A stretch of DNA of 64,000 nucleotides from Variovorax sp. S12S4 (lineage in GTDB: Bacteria > Pseudomonadota > Gammaproteobacteria > Burkholderiales > Burkholderiaceae_C), in assembly GCF_023195515.1 (NCBI RefSeq), contig NZ_JALPKR020000002.1, positions 3,883,001 to 3,947,000 of the forward strand, read 5' to 3'. Numbering within the stretch: position 1 is the first letter of the stretch; every line of letters begins with the position of its first letter. Below are positions 24,432-33,542 of this stretch, one piece after another. Under the pieces are notes generated by a model. It saw only the letters and a program-made list of their open reading frames with translations. It was not told the DNA's origin and did no database searches. The translations under genes and the position numbers were made by a program.

Positions 24432-27061
24432 CGTGCCCGGGCGAGCAACATGCGCAGCGCGTTGCCGGCATCGCCTGCGACTTGCTCGCCGTGTGCCAGC
24501 GATGCAATGGCGGCCTCATCCAGTCGCGCGCCATCGGCATACCAGGAAGCCAGCTCGGTCTGGGTGTGGAATTCAAGCACGCGGTCCCGGACAGCCGAAG
24601 CCACTTTCTGTTCCAGCCATGGCGTTGCTTCGCCGCGGTGCTTGCGGCCCGCGATATCGGCACCCTGCAGCAAGGCGGCGTCACGCAGGCGCCCCTGTCC
24701 CGCCGCGAGGTAGGCCAGGGTGCCGGCGAACTGGCGTGCGCCAGTTGCGCGACGCATGAGCGGCAAGGCTTCTCGCAGGCGCTCCGTCGCGCGCTCCACC
24801 GCCTCGCGCTCCACGTCCAGGCGGATCAGGTACGAATGCGCGAAGGCCTCTGAGGCCGCCATCCTGAACTTGGCGCGTGCCTCGCACGAATCCAGGAATG
24901 CAAGCAGGCAGCACTCGGCGTCCTCGAGCCGCCCTGCCAGATGAAAGGCGACACCGCGGTTGGTGAGCAGGTAGGCCTCCGTGCGCGAGTCGCCTGCCGC
25001 CTGTGCGAGCGGTAGGGCACGTTCGATGCACGCCAACGCCGCGGCCGCATCGCCCTGCCCCAGATGGACGACCGCCGATGGAAAAAGCCAGCGCGCACGC
25101 ATGGCACCGAGCGCAGGAAACTGGACAAACAAGGGCTCGCATGCATCGAGGTGCTGCTGCGCCTTGGCATATTGCCCGGCGACCGCGCTGATGAAAGCTG
25201 TCAGGCAATGCACCGCGACGAGCTTGTCGACCTGGCTGTGCTGCTTGAATACGGCGCCGGCCGAGTTCAGCAGCGCCATGCGCTCGTCGTAGGGCAATGC
25301 ATAAAGCCCGACGACGGCCAAGCCGAACTCGAAGTTGGCGCGTGTGGCCTCGGGCGTGGCCGGACCGAGCAGCGAGCGCCCGGCCTGGAACCACTGGAGG
25401 CATTCGCTGAAGCGGCCGAGCTGGTACATCAGCGGTGCTGCCATTGCCAACAGGTCGAGCGCCAGCGACGGGTCGCCCTCCGGTCCGCTGGTCCATTCGA
25501 TGGCTGCACGAAGGTTGTCCACTTCGGGGGCGAAGGTCATCGTCCACTCGTCTTGCGTGATGCGCTCGGTCCCCTGTAGCGAGAGGTGGCTCCGAAGGGC
25601 CCGTAGCAGGCCTTTCGCGTGCCGAGTGCGCATCGCAGCCAGCTGGTCGTCCTCGGAGAGCTTCTCCAGAGCATAGGCGCGGGCACTTTCGAGCAGATGG
25701 AAGCGCGGTCGTGCGTCGCCTTCGACGACCACGAGCGAGCGGTCGACCAGCGCCCCCAGCGCATCGAGCCAGGCGCCAGCGTCCGCCCCCGCCGGCTGCT
25801 CGGCAACCTGTTCAGCCAACTCCAGGCCAAAGCCGCCCACCATCACACCCAGTCTCCGGAAGGCACTTTGTTCGCTTTCGGAGAGCAGCGCATAGCTCCA
25901 GTCGAGCGTCGCGCGCAGCGTTCGGTGACGCGCGTCGCGGTGGCGTTGTGCGCTCGTCAGTAGGCGAAAGCGCCTCGCAAGCTGGCGATGCACGCCGGCC
26001 ACCCCCAACAGACCAACGCGACCGGCCGCCAATTCGATGGCCAAAGGCAAGCCGTCCAGTTCGCGGCAGATCTTGATGGCGGTGGCGACGTTGCTGTCAT
26101 CGATGTCGAAGCGGGAGTTGCTGGCGCGCACGCGATCGCGAAACATGGCGATGGCGCCGGCTCTGCAGGCTTCATCGGCGCCTGTTCCGCTGGCCGGGAC
26201 CTGAAGTGCGCCGACTCGCAGCACATGCTCGACGTCCAGTCGCAGCGGCTCCTGGCTGGTGGCGAGCAAGTGCACACCGCGCGTGCCGCTCAGCAAGGCC
26301 TCCGCGAAGATGGCGGCCTCGTCGATCACATGCTCGCAGTTGTCCAGTACCAGGCAAACCGACTGGTCGCGCAGGCGCTCGGACAGCTCCTCGATGGCCG
26401 AACGCGTGCCTGCCAACTGGATGCCCAGCACTTGGGCGGCTTGGCTGGCCAGGTCGGCCGGCGGGCGCAAGCCCACGAGCTCAATGAGCCAAACGCCGTC
26501 GGCGAATGAAGCCGACAGCGCGTGGGCAGTCGCGACCGCCAATCGGGTCTTGCCAATACCACCAGGACCCACGACGGTGGTGAGCCGATACTCCGTGGCG
26601 ACTTGGATCAGCTCAGCCAGTTCCCTGTCGCGGCCCAGCAGCGGCGCGCGAACGTGCGCGATGGCGGCGGAACCGCGCCATGCGGACGGTGGCTTCGGCA
26701 TGGGTGGGGCTGTTCCGTCCGGCGCGACGACAGGTGCGGGACGGGCGGCGTCAGGCACCGCCACACGATCCACCTGCGCGCTGAGGCGATAACCCCGCCC
26801 GGGAATAGTCGCAATCAATTTGGCGCCGAGCACTTTGCGCAGTGCGCTGACCTGAACAGACAAGTTGTTTTCTTCGACCACCAATCCGGGCCAGACGCGA
26901 TCAAGCAGCTCCTGCTTTGTCAGCAGTTGATCGCGGTGTTGGATAAGTACCAACAGCAGGTCGAAGGCGCGGGCTCCGAGAGCGACCTCCTCACCGTCAA
27001 GGAATACCGTGCGTTCGGTAGGGTGCACCTCGGCGAGACCGATTCGATAAATCTCTTGCAT
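24383..27061 (-). CDS. Winged-helix/ATPase/TPR transcriptional regulator
   Basis: 892 residues from ATG at 27061; the frame is open further upstream but homologous sequence starts here. An OmpR-type winged helix (about 1-95: LGARAFDLLLVLIQHRDQLL, WPGLVVEENNLSVQVSALRK, TIPGRGYRLSAQ) is followed by an NB-ARC-type ATPase (Walker A VVGPGGIGKTRLAV near 150, Walker B CLVLDNCEHV near 230). A TPR-rich helical C-terminus of 450 residues follows. It has no phosphoacceptor domain, so it senses a ligand or partner through the ATPase/TPR part. It overlaps the end of the GMC gene by 49 bases on the opposite strand and is the obvious candidate regulator of the cluster. Confidence 0.85.
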   Translation of the reverse strand: MQEIYRIGLAEVHPTERTVFLDGEEVALGARAFDLLLVLIQHRDQLLTKQELLDRVWPGLVVEENNLSVQVSALRKVLGAKLIATIPGRGYRLSAQVDRVAVPDAARPAPVVAPDGTAPPMPKPPSAWRGSAAIAHVRAPLLGRDRELAELIQVATEYRLTTVVGPGGIGKTRLAVATAHALSASFADGVWLIELVGLRPPADLASQAAQVLGIQLAGTRSAIEELSERLRDQSVCLVLDNCEHVIDEAAIFAEALLSGTRGVHLLATSQEPLRLDVEHVLRVGALQVPASGTGADEACRAGAIAMFRDRVRASNSRFDIDDSNVATAIKICRELDGLPLAIELAAGRVGLLGVAGVHRQLARRFRLLTSAQRHRDARHRTLRATLDWSYALLSESEQSAFRRLGVMVGGFGLELAEQVAEQPAGADAGAWLDALGALVDRSLVVVEGDARPRFHLLESARAYALEKLSEDDQLAAMRTRHAKGLLRALRSHLSLQGTERITQDEWTMTFAPEVDNLRAAIEWTSGPEGDPSLALDLLAMAAPLMYQLGRFSECLQWFQAGRSLLGPATPEATRANFEFGLAVVGLYALPYDERMALLNSAGAVFKQHSQVDKLVAVHCLTAFISAVAGQYAKAQQHLDACEPLFVQFPALGAMRARWLFPSAVVHLGQGDAAAALACIERALPLAQAAGDSRTEAYLLTNRGVAFHLAGRLEDAECCLLAFLDSCEARAKFRMAASEAFAHSYLIRLDVEREAVERATERLREALPLMRRATGARQFAGTLAYLAAGQGRLRDAALLQGADIAGRKHRGEATPWLEQKVASAVRDRVLEFHTQTELASWYADGARLDEAAIASLAHGEQVAGDAGNALRMLLARARQGDASPRSSSANTQG

Positions 27062-27508
27062 GTGAGGGTCGGCTGAGAGTTGAATCCGCGCGCAGTCCTG
27101 GCAAGGGCTCCGCGCAGAACGCGGATGACGTTCACGGCGGATCAAGATTGGCACGAATCTTAAGGGAGCCTCTCGCCAACCGCGCATTTTCCGCACGATC
27201 CAGACGGACGTAGAAGAGGTCGCCTCGGGAGTACCAGTCTTTTAGGGAAGGTCGTATATGGGCGCCTCCCGATCACAAGCAACTCGTAGCGTGAAGAAGC
27301 AGGAGGCAGGGCTGCAGTCTTATATCCGGCCTGTTGTGCAGGCTGATATGCCCGCTGGCCCTGATGGTTTTCGATGACAAGGTTCCCATCTGAACATCGA
27401 GCTTGGTGCTCTCATTCCCTATCGGAGTGTCCTCGTCCCGGTACGACCTGTCTGATCCATCATGCGCGTGGTCGCTTGCTCTCCTTCAAACTGGTTGTTG
27501 CGTACGCT
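27062..27508. other. Non-coding stretch between the regulator and the IS110 remnant
   Basis: 447 bases. The first 130 hold the presumed regulator promoter. Beyond this I find only short unrelated open frames. The part next to 27509 may belong to the IS110 end, but its border cannot be defined from one fragment. Confidence 0.5.
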
Positions 27509-28026
27509 TTATCGTCCCCGCACAGCCTGCCACGCCTCGCTCCGCCAGGCCTGTCCGCGTGCCAGTACAGCCCAGACCGTTCGCGCCAACTTGTTCGCTA
27601 CCGCGGCGACAGCCACGCTATACGGCCGACGCTGCAACAGAGCTGCGAGCCATGGCCATGTCGGGCGATCTTTCGACTGATCACGACGGCTCGAGCGCCG
27701 TGCATGAGGAGCGTTCGCAGATAGGCATCGCCACGCTTGCTGATCCCGAGCTGCCTGACGCGTCCACCTGTACCGGTCTGACGCGGGACCAATCCGCCCC
27801 ACGCTGCAAACTCCCGCGCATCCTTGAACGCTGTCGGCGTCCCCATGCTGGCGACCACCGCCGTTGCGGTGAGAAGACCAATGCCGGGGATTTCAGCAAC
27901 GGCCTTGCACGCTGGCATTTCCCGCATTTGCAGAGAGAGCCTGCGCTCGATGACCCCAATGTCGACCTGCAGCTGCTGGATGGGCGAACTTTTTCTCTCT
28001 GCGAAAAGTGGATCAGCCTGGGGCAT
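27509..28026 (-). pseudogene. IS110-family transposase, C-terminal fragment
   Basis: The transposase_20 domain is clear: VAEIPGIGLLTATAVVASMG, FAAWGGLVPRQTGTGGRVRQ and LGISKRGDAYLRTLLMHGAR. The frame then shifts near 27676 and continues SKDRPTWPWLAALLQRRPYS to a stop at 27509. The N-terminal DEDD catalytic domain is absent: similarity begins near 28000, just before the ICE leader sequence. It cannot move by itself and probably marks an old insertion beside the ICE. Confidence 0.85.
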
Positions 28027-28159
28027 CGATGAACACCCAGGACGACGGGTGCCGTATGCGCGGCGAGCGAAGGATAGTCGAGCCGTCAATGGCATCCGCG
28101 CTCGCAGTCTCTGTCCTTGCGATCCCCAGCCCTTCGGGCTTGGGCGCTGCGCTTGCTCA

Positions 28160-28327
28160 AAGGCAGGGGAGGGTGGTGGATGGGCTGGCTTGCTGTCCCT
28201 TCCATCGTTGCACGCCGTTCTCGCCGTCAAGGTCTGCGCGCAATGGGATTGCGCTTGCGCCCTGGCGGCCGTCTTCGAACCCTGACGGCTGCGCTGCGGC
28301 GTGCGCTTTCGGTTTCGGGCAATCCCG
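28160..28327 (+). repeat. Duplicated leader upstream of radC, copy A
   Basis: Shares long words with 33358-33513 in the same order: GGCTGGCTTGCTGT, TTCTCGCCGTCAAGGTCTGC, CCTGGCGGCCGTCT, CGAACCCTGACGGCTGCGCT and CGGGCAATCCCGCCCG. CCGTCAAGG and CCCTGACGG within it can pair as a long stem. It ends about 20 bases before the radC ATG, so it forms the 5' untranslated region. It also accounts for most of the 320 bases between the IS110 fragment and radC. Confidence 0.75.
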
Positions 28328-28347
28328 CCCGATTCACGGAGCCGACC

Positions 28348-28878
28348 ATGTCGCACGATCTCTTTTCTTCTCTCATTTCCTTCGAGTTTTCCGCTTCCGT
28401 TCCCCTGTTCGTCCGCGATGCAGCGGGCGAGTACCGGCCGGCCGAGGCCGACGAGGTGCTGCTCGCGGCCCAGCGGCTGCTGGCCAGGCGGGTGCGCGGC
28501 AGAGCCGCGCTGTCTTCGCCTGCGCTCGTGCGGGACTTCCTGCGTCTGCGGCATGGGGCGCTGGAGTGCGAGGTGTTCGCCGTCGTGCACCTGGATGCGC
28601 AGAACCGTGTGCTGGACTACGTGGAGATGTTCCGCGGCACGGTGGCACAGACCTCGGTGTATCCGCGCGAGGTGGTGAAGGACGCGCTCGCGCGCAACAG
28701 CGCCGCGCTGCTGCTGGTGCATGGGCATCCGTCGGGGTCGACAGAGCCGTCGCCGGCCGATCAGGCGCTCACGCGGACCCTCAAGGCCGCGCTGTCTCTC
28801 GTGGACGTGCGGGTGCTGGATCACCTGATCGTCGGCGGCAGCGTCATCTACTCGATGGCGGAGCACGGGCTGATGTAG
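28348..28878 (+). CDS. radC: RadC-like JAB/MPN domain protein
   Basis: 176 residues from ATG at 28348. The JAMM metalloprotease motif is complete: E in ALECEVFAVVHLD, then LLVHGHPSGSTEPSPADQAL (HxHPSG, S and D). The end VRVLDHLIVGGSVIYSMAEH is typical. RadC-like proteins are frequent near the left side of Tn4371-type ICEs. Despite the name a role in repair is not established; a deubiquitinase-like peptidase or DNA-linked role is assumed. A terminator follows directly. Confidence 0.9.
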   Translation: MSHDLFSSLISFEFSASVPLFVRDAAGEYRPAEADEVLLAAQRLLARRVRGRAALSSPALVRDFLRLRHGALECEVFAVVHLDAQNRVLDYVEMFRGTVAQTSVYPREVVKDALARNSAALLLVHGHPSGSTEPSPADQALTRTLKAALSLVDVRVLDHLIVGGSVIYSMAEHGLM

Positions 28879-28882
28879 CCAC

Positions 28883-28903
28883 AGGGGCTTCGGCCCTTTT
28901 TTT
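28883..28903 (+). terminator. Rho-independent terminator after radC
   Basis: AGGGGC-TTCG-GCCCTT forms a short stem closed by a stable TTCG loop, followed by a run of seven T. It begins five bases after the radC stop codon, so radC is probably transcribed alone. Confidence 0.75.
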
Positions 28904-29328
28904 GATTCCCGTTCATTGCCCGCTCATTGTCCACTTGCATGCGCGCTGCGCGCGTGCACCTGGCCGGCGGCCGCGGTGCCGGCCGATGGCCTCGATGTCC
29001 TCTCTCCGGTGGCGGTACCCGCCACCTGCGCGCCGCTGTCTGCGGCTTGCCTGGCCTCTGCGGGCGCTCCTCCCGTCAAGGGCCGCTGCGGCACCCGAGT
29101 CCTCGGCTTCGCCTGCGGGCCGCGCCAGCGCCTTCGCTGTTCTCCCTTGACGGCGCACCCGCGCCGGCCCCAGCCGGCCTCCATGGCCGCGAAAGGGCTT
29201 CGCGGCCCCTGCGGAGCCCAACACCCAAGGAGAGCGCCTATGCACTTACCCACGCCCTGAATCCAGTTTCGGTTTTCTTTCTTTCCAGTTTTGTTTTCCA
29301 ACGTCCCGACAGGGACAGGAGTTCGATC
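28904..29328 (+). other. Leader region of parB
   Basis: 425 bases without a convincing gene. It is rich in short palindromes and holds a partial echo of the radC leader (CGTCAAGGGCC near 29078). AAGGAG at 29227-29232 is followed by ATG at 29240 and a stop at 29258-29260, a six-codon reading frame (MHLPTP). This may be a leader peptide or a remnant of a lost gene. The parB ATG follows 69 bases later. Confidence 0.45.
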
Positions 29329-31353
29329 ATGAATACTGTTGATACGCCAGAAGATTCCACGCTTGAAGCGGCCGTGCCTACGCAGAGCATGGTGCTGGTG
29401 CCGCTGTCGCGGCTGCGCGCGCGGCCGTCCAAGCGCAACGTGCGCCGGAAGGCGCGCGCGTCGATTGCTGCGTTGGCTGCAAGCATCCGGCGTCTGGGCC
29501 TCCTGCAGAACCTCACGGTGATTTCTTGTGGTGATGACGGGGACTTCGAGGTCGTCGCCGGTGGGCGGCGCCTCGCGGCCTTGAAGCTGCTCGCGAAGAA
29601 GCGGCGCATCGCGGAGGATTGGCCGGTGCCTTGCCTGCTCGTGGCCGACGCGCTGGCGCGCACGGCGAGTCTCACCGAGAACGTGCAGAGAGAGGCGATG
29701 GGGCCCGTGGAGGAACTGCTCGCATGGAAGTCCCTCGTGGCCGAAGGTCGTTCCGTGGAAGCCATCGCGGCGGACTTCGGCGTGACGCCGCTGGTGGTCA
29801 GGCGCCGGCTCAGGCTTGCCAACGTCTCGCCGCGCCTGCTGGCGGACTACCAAGCCGGCACCGCGACCCTCGAACAGTTGATGGCGCTCGCCATCACCGA
29901 CGACCACGCGGCGCAGGAGGCCGCGTTCTATGACAGCCCGGCGTGGCAGCGCAGCCCCGAGGCGCTGCGCGACCATCTGACCCATGAAGAGATCGATGCG
30001 AGCCGCGATGCGCTGGCCCGCTTCGTCGGGCTGGAGGCCTACGAGGCCGCAGGGGGCGGTGTGCGCCGCGACCTGTTCTCGGACGAACGGCAAGGCGGCT
30101 ATCTCACCGATGCCGGATTGCTGGACACGCTCGCGCGCCGCAAGCTCGCCGCAGTCGTCGAAGAGGTGCAGCTGGAGGGCTGGGGGTGGGTGGAGGTGGC
30201 GCCGCGCGCCACGGCGGCCGAACTCCATGTGTTCCAGCGGGTGCGGCGCACGCGCCGCGAGCCGAACAGGACCGAGGCCAAGTGCATCGCGAAACTCGAA
30301 GCGAAGCAGAACGCGTTGCAGGACCGGCTCGACGACGAGGATGCGGGCCTGAGCGAGGATGGCGAGCGTGCGCTGCAGGAGGAGCTGGACCGGCTCGGCG
30401 ACGAGCTGGAAGCCATCGAGCAGACCCTGGTGGTCTATCCACCCGGCGCGATGGCAATGGCCGGTGCCGTGGTGTCGGTGGATCACATGGGCGGCGTGGT
30501 GGTGCACCGGGGGCTGCTGCGCGAGGAGGAGGCCAAGGCGCTGCGGGCGCAGGAGCGGCAGGAAGCCGATGCGGCGGGCGAGGAGCGCAGCGGCCACGAT
30601 GGCGGCTCCGCTGAGACAGGCAAGCCCGGTATCTCGGAGAAGCTGGCAAAGCGGCTGAGCGCCCACCGCACGGCTGCCTTGCAGACCGAGGTCGCCCGAC
30701 ATCCGCAGGTGGCGTTGGTGCATCGGCTCGCGCTGCGCGTGGTCCTGGACAGCTACGGTTCGGGCGGGTCGCCCGTCGACATCGTCGCCACGCCGCAGGA
30801 TGGGCTCGCGCTGCATGCACCCGATATCGGGGACTCGCCTGCGGCGATGGGCATGGGCAAGGTCCGCGAGGCATGGGCGGCGCGCCTGCCGAAAGAGCCC
30901 AAGGCGCTCTTTGCCGAACTGCTGGCCCTGCCGCAGGGCGAGCTGCTGTCGCTGCTGGCGGTGTGCGTGGCCTCCACGGTCGGCGTGCTGGCGTCCCGCG
31001 AGGACGAGACGCCTGCCGCCGAACTGGCCGAGGCCGCAGGCCTCGACATGCACGACTGGTGGACGCCGACCGCCGAAGGCTACTTCGCGCATGTCTCCAA
31101 GGCGAAGGCGTTGGAGGCGGTGCTGGCCTTTGCACCCGATCACGTGACCCGGCTGTCCAAGCTCAAGAAGGCCGAGATGGCGAGCGAGGCCGAAAGGCTC
31201 GCGGCCGGGACCGGGTGGCTGCCGGTGATGTTCAGGGGCAAGGCAGAACCGGGTTCCGAAACACCGAAATCGTCGGGGAGCGAGGCGGTGCTGGCAGCGG
31301 ATGAAGCCGCTGCCGAAGCCGAAGACCGCGAGGAACTGGCGGCAGTCGCCTAG
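29329..31353 (+). CDS. parB: ParB/RepB/Spo0J family protein of the ICE
   Basis: 674 residues. The ParB N-terminal domain has LSRLRARPSKRNVRRKAR, LAASIRRLGLLQNLTVIS, EVVAGGRRLAALKLLAKKRR and SLTENVQREAMGPVEELLAW (the CTP-binding box region GGRR...ENVQR). An HTH with FGVTPLVVRRRLRLANVSPR follows. From 300 on the protein is a charged coiled-coil (KLEAKQNALQDRLDDEDAG) and a C-terminal domain specific to ICE ParBs. It is twice the length of chromosomal ParB, as usual for Tn4371-like elements. It probably stabilises the excised element with ParA encoded at 37.0 kb. Confidence 0.9.
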   Translation: MNTVDTPEDSTLEAAVPTQSMVLVPLSRLRARPSKRNVRRKARASIAALAASIRRLGLLQNLTVISCGDDGDFEVVAGGRRLAALKLLAKKRRIAEDWPVPCLLVADALARTASLTENVQREAMGPVEELLAWKSLVAEGRSVEAIAADFGVTPLVVRRRLRLANVSPRLLADYQAGTATLEQLMALAITDDHAAQEAAFYDSPAWQRSPEALRDHLTHEEIDASRDALARFVGLEAYEAAGGGVRRDLFSDERQGGYLTDAGLLDTLARRKLAAVVEEVQLEGWGWVEVAPRATAAELHVFQRVRRTRREPNRTEAKCIAKLEAKQNALQDRLDDEDAGLSEDGERALQEELDRLGDELEAIEQTLVVYPPGAMAMAGAVVSVDHMGGVVVHRGLLREEEAKALRAQERQEADAAGEERSGHDGGSAETGKPGISEKLAKRLSAHRTAALQTEVARHPQVALVHRLALRVVLDSYGSGGSPVDIVATPQDGLALHAPDIGDSPAAMGMGKVREAWAARLPKEPKALFAELLALPQGELLSLLAVCVASTVGVLASREDETPAAELAEAAGLDMHDWWTPTAEGYFAHVSKAKALEAVLAFAPDHVTRLSKLKKAEMASEAERLAAGTGWLPVMFRGKAEPGSETPKSSGSEAVLAADEAAAEAEDREELAAVA

Positions 31354-31400
31354 GCATGAGGCCCCGGTCGGAAGGCCGGGGCCTTGGATGTGCGAGAAGA

Positions 31401-31436
31401 AACGCGCGCGGCAGGTGTGCCGCGCGCGTTTTCGTT
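31401..31436 (+). terminator. Rho-independent terminator after parB
   Basis: AACGCGCGCGGCA at 31401-31413 pairs perfectly with TGCCGCGCGCGTT at 31418-31430, a 13-base stem with a four-base loop, then TTCGTTTG. A second shorter hairpin, GGCCCCGG with CCGGGGCC, lies just before it at 31360-31383. Confidence 0.8.
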
Positions 31437-31640
31437 TGCGACGAGGCTAGGGCGATAGACACGCCGTGGCGGCGTTGACCGTCCCAAACCAGCGGAATTT
31501 CCTGCGCCGTGGTGCTCCCCGGCATGCCTCGTTAGGTTGGCTGCGCCGACATATCGCGTGAGCATTGTGAGAGTTCCGATGCAGATGCGCAGGCGTCCCT
31601 CGGATCCGGAGAGCTCAACGATGTCACCCCTCACATCCTC

Positions 31641-32138
31641 ATGAATCAACAAGGCGTCAGCGAAATCTGCTTTGAAGAAACCTATGCGGTACCGCAGGAC
31701 CAGACCGCGCGGTCATTGTTTGCGAGGCTGCCGCTCGGCAGCGACTATGCGCAGAGGCTGATCGAATGTCTGGCGACCGGGTACCTTGTGGCGGTTGTCG
31801 AATCCGTCTGCATCCGAGAAATCCAGATGTATGTCGACTCGATGGTGGAAGTGGTCGTGGGCCGCGCCGTGCACATCGAGCATCGCGGCCCAGTTCCACC
31901 GGCGACACGCCTGCGGCTTCGGGGATGGGTGGAGGGCCTGGGCGAGCGCAGTGCGACGTTCCGTGTCCAGGCCCATGACGACTACGAACTCGTGTTCGAC
32001 GGCGCGGTCACGCTGGTCGCGGCCCATCGGGCGAGCATCGAGTCGCGCATTGCCGCGAAGTCGATGCGCTTGGGACGGCCCGTGGCGGGCAGCGGGTCTG
32101 ACAGCCGGGAACGACGGGTCATCCGGCGTCGTGAATAG
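31641..32138 (+). CDS. FlK-type hotdog thioesterase-like protein
   Basis: 165 residues from ATG at 31641. The layout suits a small hotdog thioesterase: [20 protein letters not shown], then [40 protein letters not shown] and [20 protein letters not shown]. The long helix with Glu in VVESVC would be the catalytic helix, as in FlK/TtgA-type enzymes. A metabolic substrate is not suggested by the neighbours, which are ICE maintenance genes. The basic tail [16 protein letters not shown] is unusual. Confidence 0.6.
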   Translation: MNQQGVSEICFEETYAVPQDQTARSLFARLPLGSDYAQRLIECLATGYLVAVVESVCIREIQMYVDSMVEVVVGRAVHIEHRGPVPPATRLRLRGWVEGLGERSATFRVQAHDDYELVFDGAVTLVAAHRASIESRIAAKSMRLGRPVAGSGSDSRERRVIRRRE

Positions 32139-32599
32139 GCCCATCACCTTGGGTGGCCGATCTCCCCCATGCCGCCGATACCGATCATGTCTTCTACCTC
32201 GATGCTGAGGAGCGTTCCGGGGCGCTTTCCTGGCCAGCCGGCTTGGACCTGGACCGCGTCGGGGCCATGCCGGAAGGCCTTTTGCCGCGTCCTCGGGGCC
32301 TCGGCCATGCGTCCTTTTCGGGATCAGGTGCACGCCCACGGCCTTGTATGTGCCGTGAATCCTGGCGCGGGCACGGCGGTGCTCTCTTCGTTGCGCTTCG
32401 CCTCGGGCTTCCTCGCCGCAACCGTGCGGCCCGACAAATTTCCCCGACCTGCAGTCTTCCTCGCGAGGCAAATTTCTCGGGCCTTCCGGTCCTCCACTCG
32501 CGTTGCGGCCTTCGGTGCGACGCGCCCGGACCCGCGCCGTCCGGATCACGCCAAGGCCGCGATGGGCGCGGACCTGGTCAACTTCGAAAGGACTCCATC
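32139..32599 (+). other. Leader region of the DUF736 gene
   Basis: 461 bases between the thioesterase and DUF736 genes. It holds several short open frames, none with normal codon use. It has the same GC-rich, hairpin-rich look as the other ICE leaders, but I found no long match to the duplicated leader. AAAGGA at 32587-32592 is the DUF736 ribosome binding site. Confidence 0.45.
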
Positions 32600-32908
32600 A
32601 TGGCCAACATCGGCACCTTCACCGCACAGAACAACGGCTTCACCGGCACGGTTCGCACCCTGACGCTCAACGTCAAGGTCAAGATCGCGCCCAGCGACAA
32701 GGAAAGCGAGAACGCTCCGGATTACCGCATCGTGGCGGGCACCGGCTACGAGATCGGCGCGGCGTGGAAGAAGGTCAGCAAGGCGGACCGGCCTTACCTG
32801 TCGGTGACGCTGGATGACCCGTCGTTCCCGGCGACCATCTATGCCCGCCTGGTCGAGGGCGATGACGGCGCGCACAACCTGATCTGGTCGCGCAGCAAGG
32901 GCGACTGA
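32600..32908 (+). CDS. DUF736 family protein
   Basis: 102 residues: [20 protein letters not shown], then [35 protein letters not shown] and [20 protein letters not shown]. This is the complete DUF736 pattern. The family is a small beta-barrel-like protein found almost only on ICEs and plasmids of proteobacteria, mostly next to DUF2958 and ParB genes. Its function is unknown; single-strand DNA binding has been guessed for similar folds but not shown here. A terminator follows. Confidence 0.9.
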   Translation: MANIGTFTAQNNGFTGTVRTLTLNVKVKIAPSDKESENAPDYRIVAGTGYEIGAAWKKVSKADRPYLSVTLDDPSFPATIYARLVEGDDGAHNLIWSRSKGD

Positions 32909-32919
32909 ACGTCGCCCTG

Positions 32920-32946
32920 GCGCCCCGCCAGCGGGCGGGGCGCTTT
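32920..32946 (+). terminator. Terminator after DUF736 gene
   Basis: GCGCCCCGCC at 32920-32929 pairs with GGCGGGGCGC at 32934-32943, with a four-base loop and TTT following. The stem starts eleven bases after the stop codon. Confidence 0.75.
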
Positions 32947-33019
32947 GCCTCTGGGTCCATCAACGGCACGCGCTTGTCCCGGGCTGTTTAACTACTGCTG
33001 CGAGCCCGTACCGAATTGC

Positions 33020-33051
33020 GGAAGTACGGATTGTCGTCGGTCCGTACTTCC
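33020..33051. repeat. 11-base inverted repeat
   Basis: GGAAGTACGGA at 33020-33030 and TCCGTACTTCC at 33041-33051 match perfectly, ten bases apart, in the 634-base gap before the first DUF2958 gene. There is no T run after it, so it looks like a binding site rather than a terminator. ACGGAAGTGATT at 33123 repeats part of the arm. Apart from this and leader copy B the gap holds nothing I recognise. Confidence 0.5.
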
Positions 33052-33357
33052 TGATTTTCTGATCTGTGGATCGCCGCCATTCCGACTTTGCATTTCTACG
33101 GAGGCACGGGAAGAAGTGGATGCACGGAAGTGATTCTGCGGATCCGTGGGTTTGTGCAGAGACGCATCGCAGGTTTTGCGAATCGGCGTGCATACGGTCC
33201 GGCGGCGAAGACATTCGTGCGTCTCCCGGCGGTGCCGAGCCGGGCTGTCGTGCTGCGCATCGAGCCGCCGGTGGCGTCTCGCCCCTTCGGGTTTCCATCC
33301 CTGACGCCTGCGGCCTTCACTGCATTTCCGGCCTGCGCGCTTCGCTTGCCACGGGGC

Positions 33358-33513
33358 AAGGCAGGGGAGCGGCTGGCTTGCTGTTCCCTTCATCGTTGCA
33401 CGGCGTTCTCGCCGTCAAGGTCTGCGCGTGCCTTGCACGCTGGCGTCCTGGCGGCCGTCTCTCGAACCCTGACGGCTGCGCTGCGTCGTGCGGCTTCCGG
33501 TCTCGGGCAATCC
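33358..33513 (+). repeat. Duplicated leader upstream of DUF2958 gene, copy B
   Basis: Second copy of the leader described at 28160-28327, in the same orientation and the same position relative to a start codon (about 30 bases before ATG 33543). The similarity ends with the words before each ribosome binding site, so the unit is a 5' leader and not a copied gene. Confidence 0.75.
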
Positions 33514-33542
33514 CGCCCGGAATCCTTCCAAGGAGAAAGACC

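Noticed and set aside
28924..31143. 739-codon minus-strand frame opposite parB
   Set aside because: Antisense shadow of parB and its leader.
32155..32560. Open frame continuing upstream of the DUF736 gene
   Set aside because: The family starts at MANIGTF with a good ribosome binding site; upstream residues are leader sequence.
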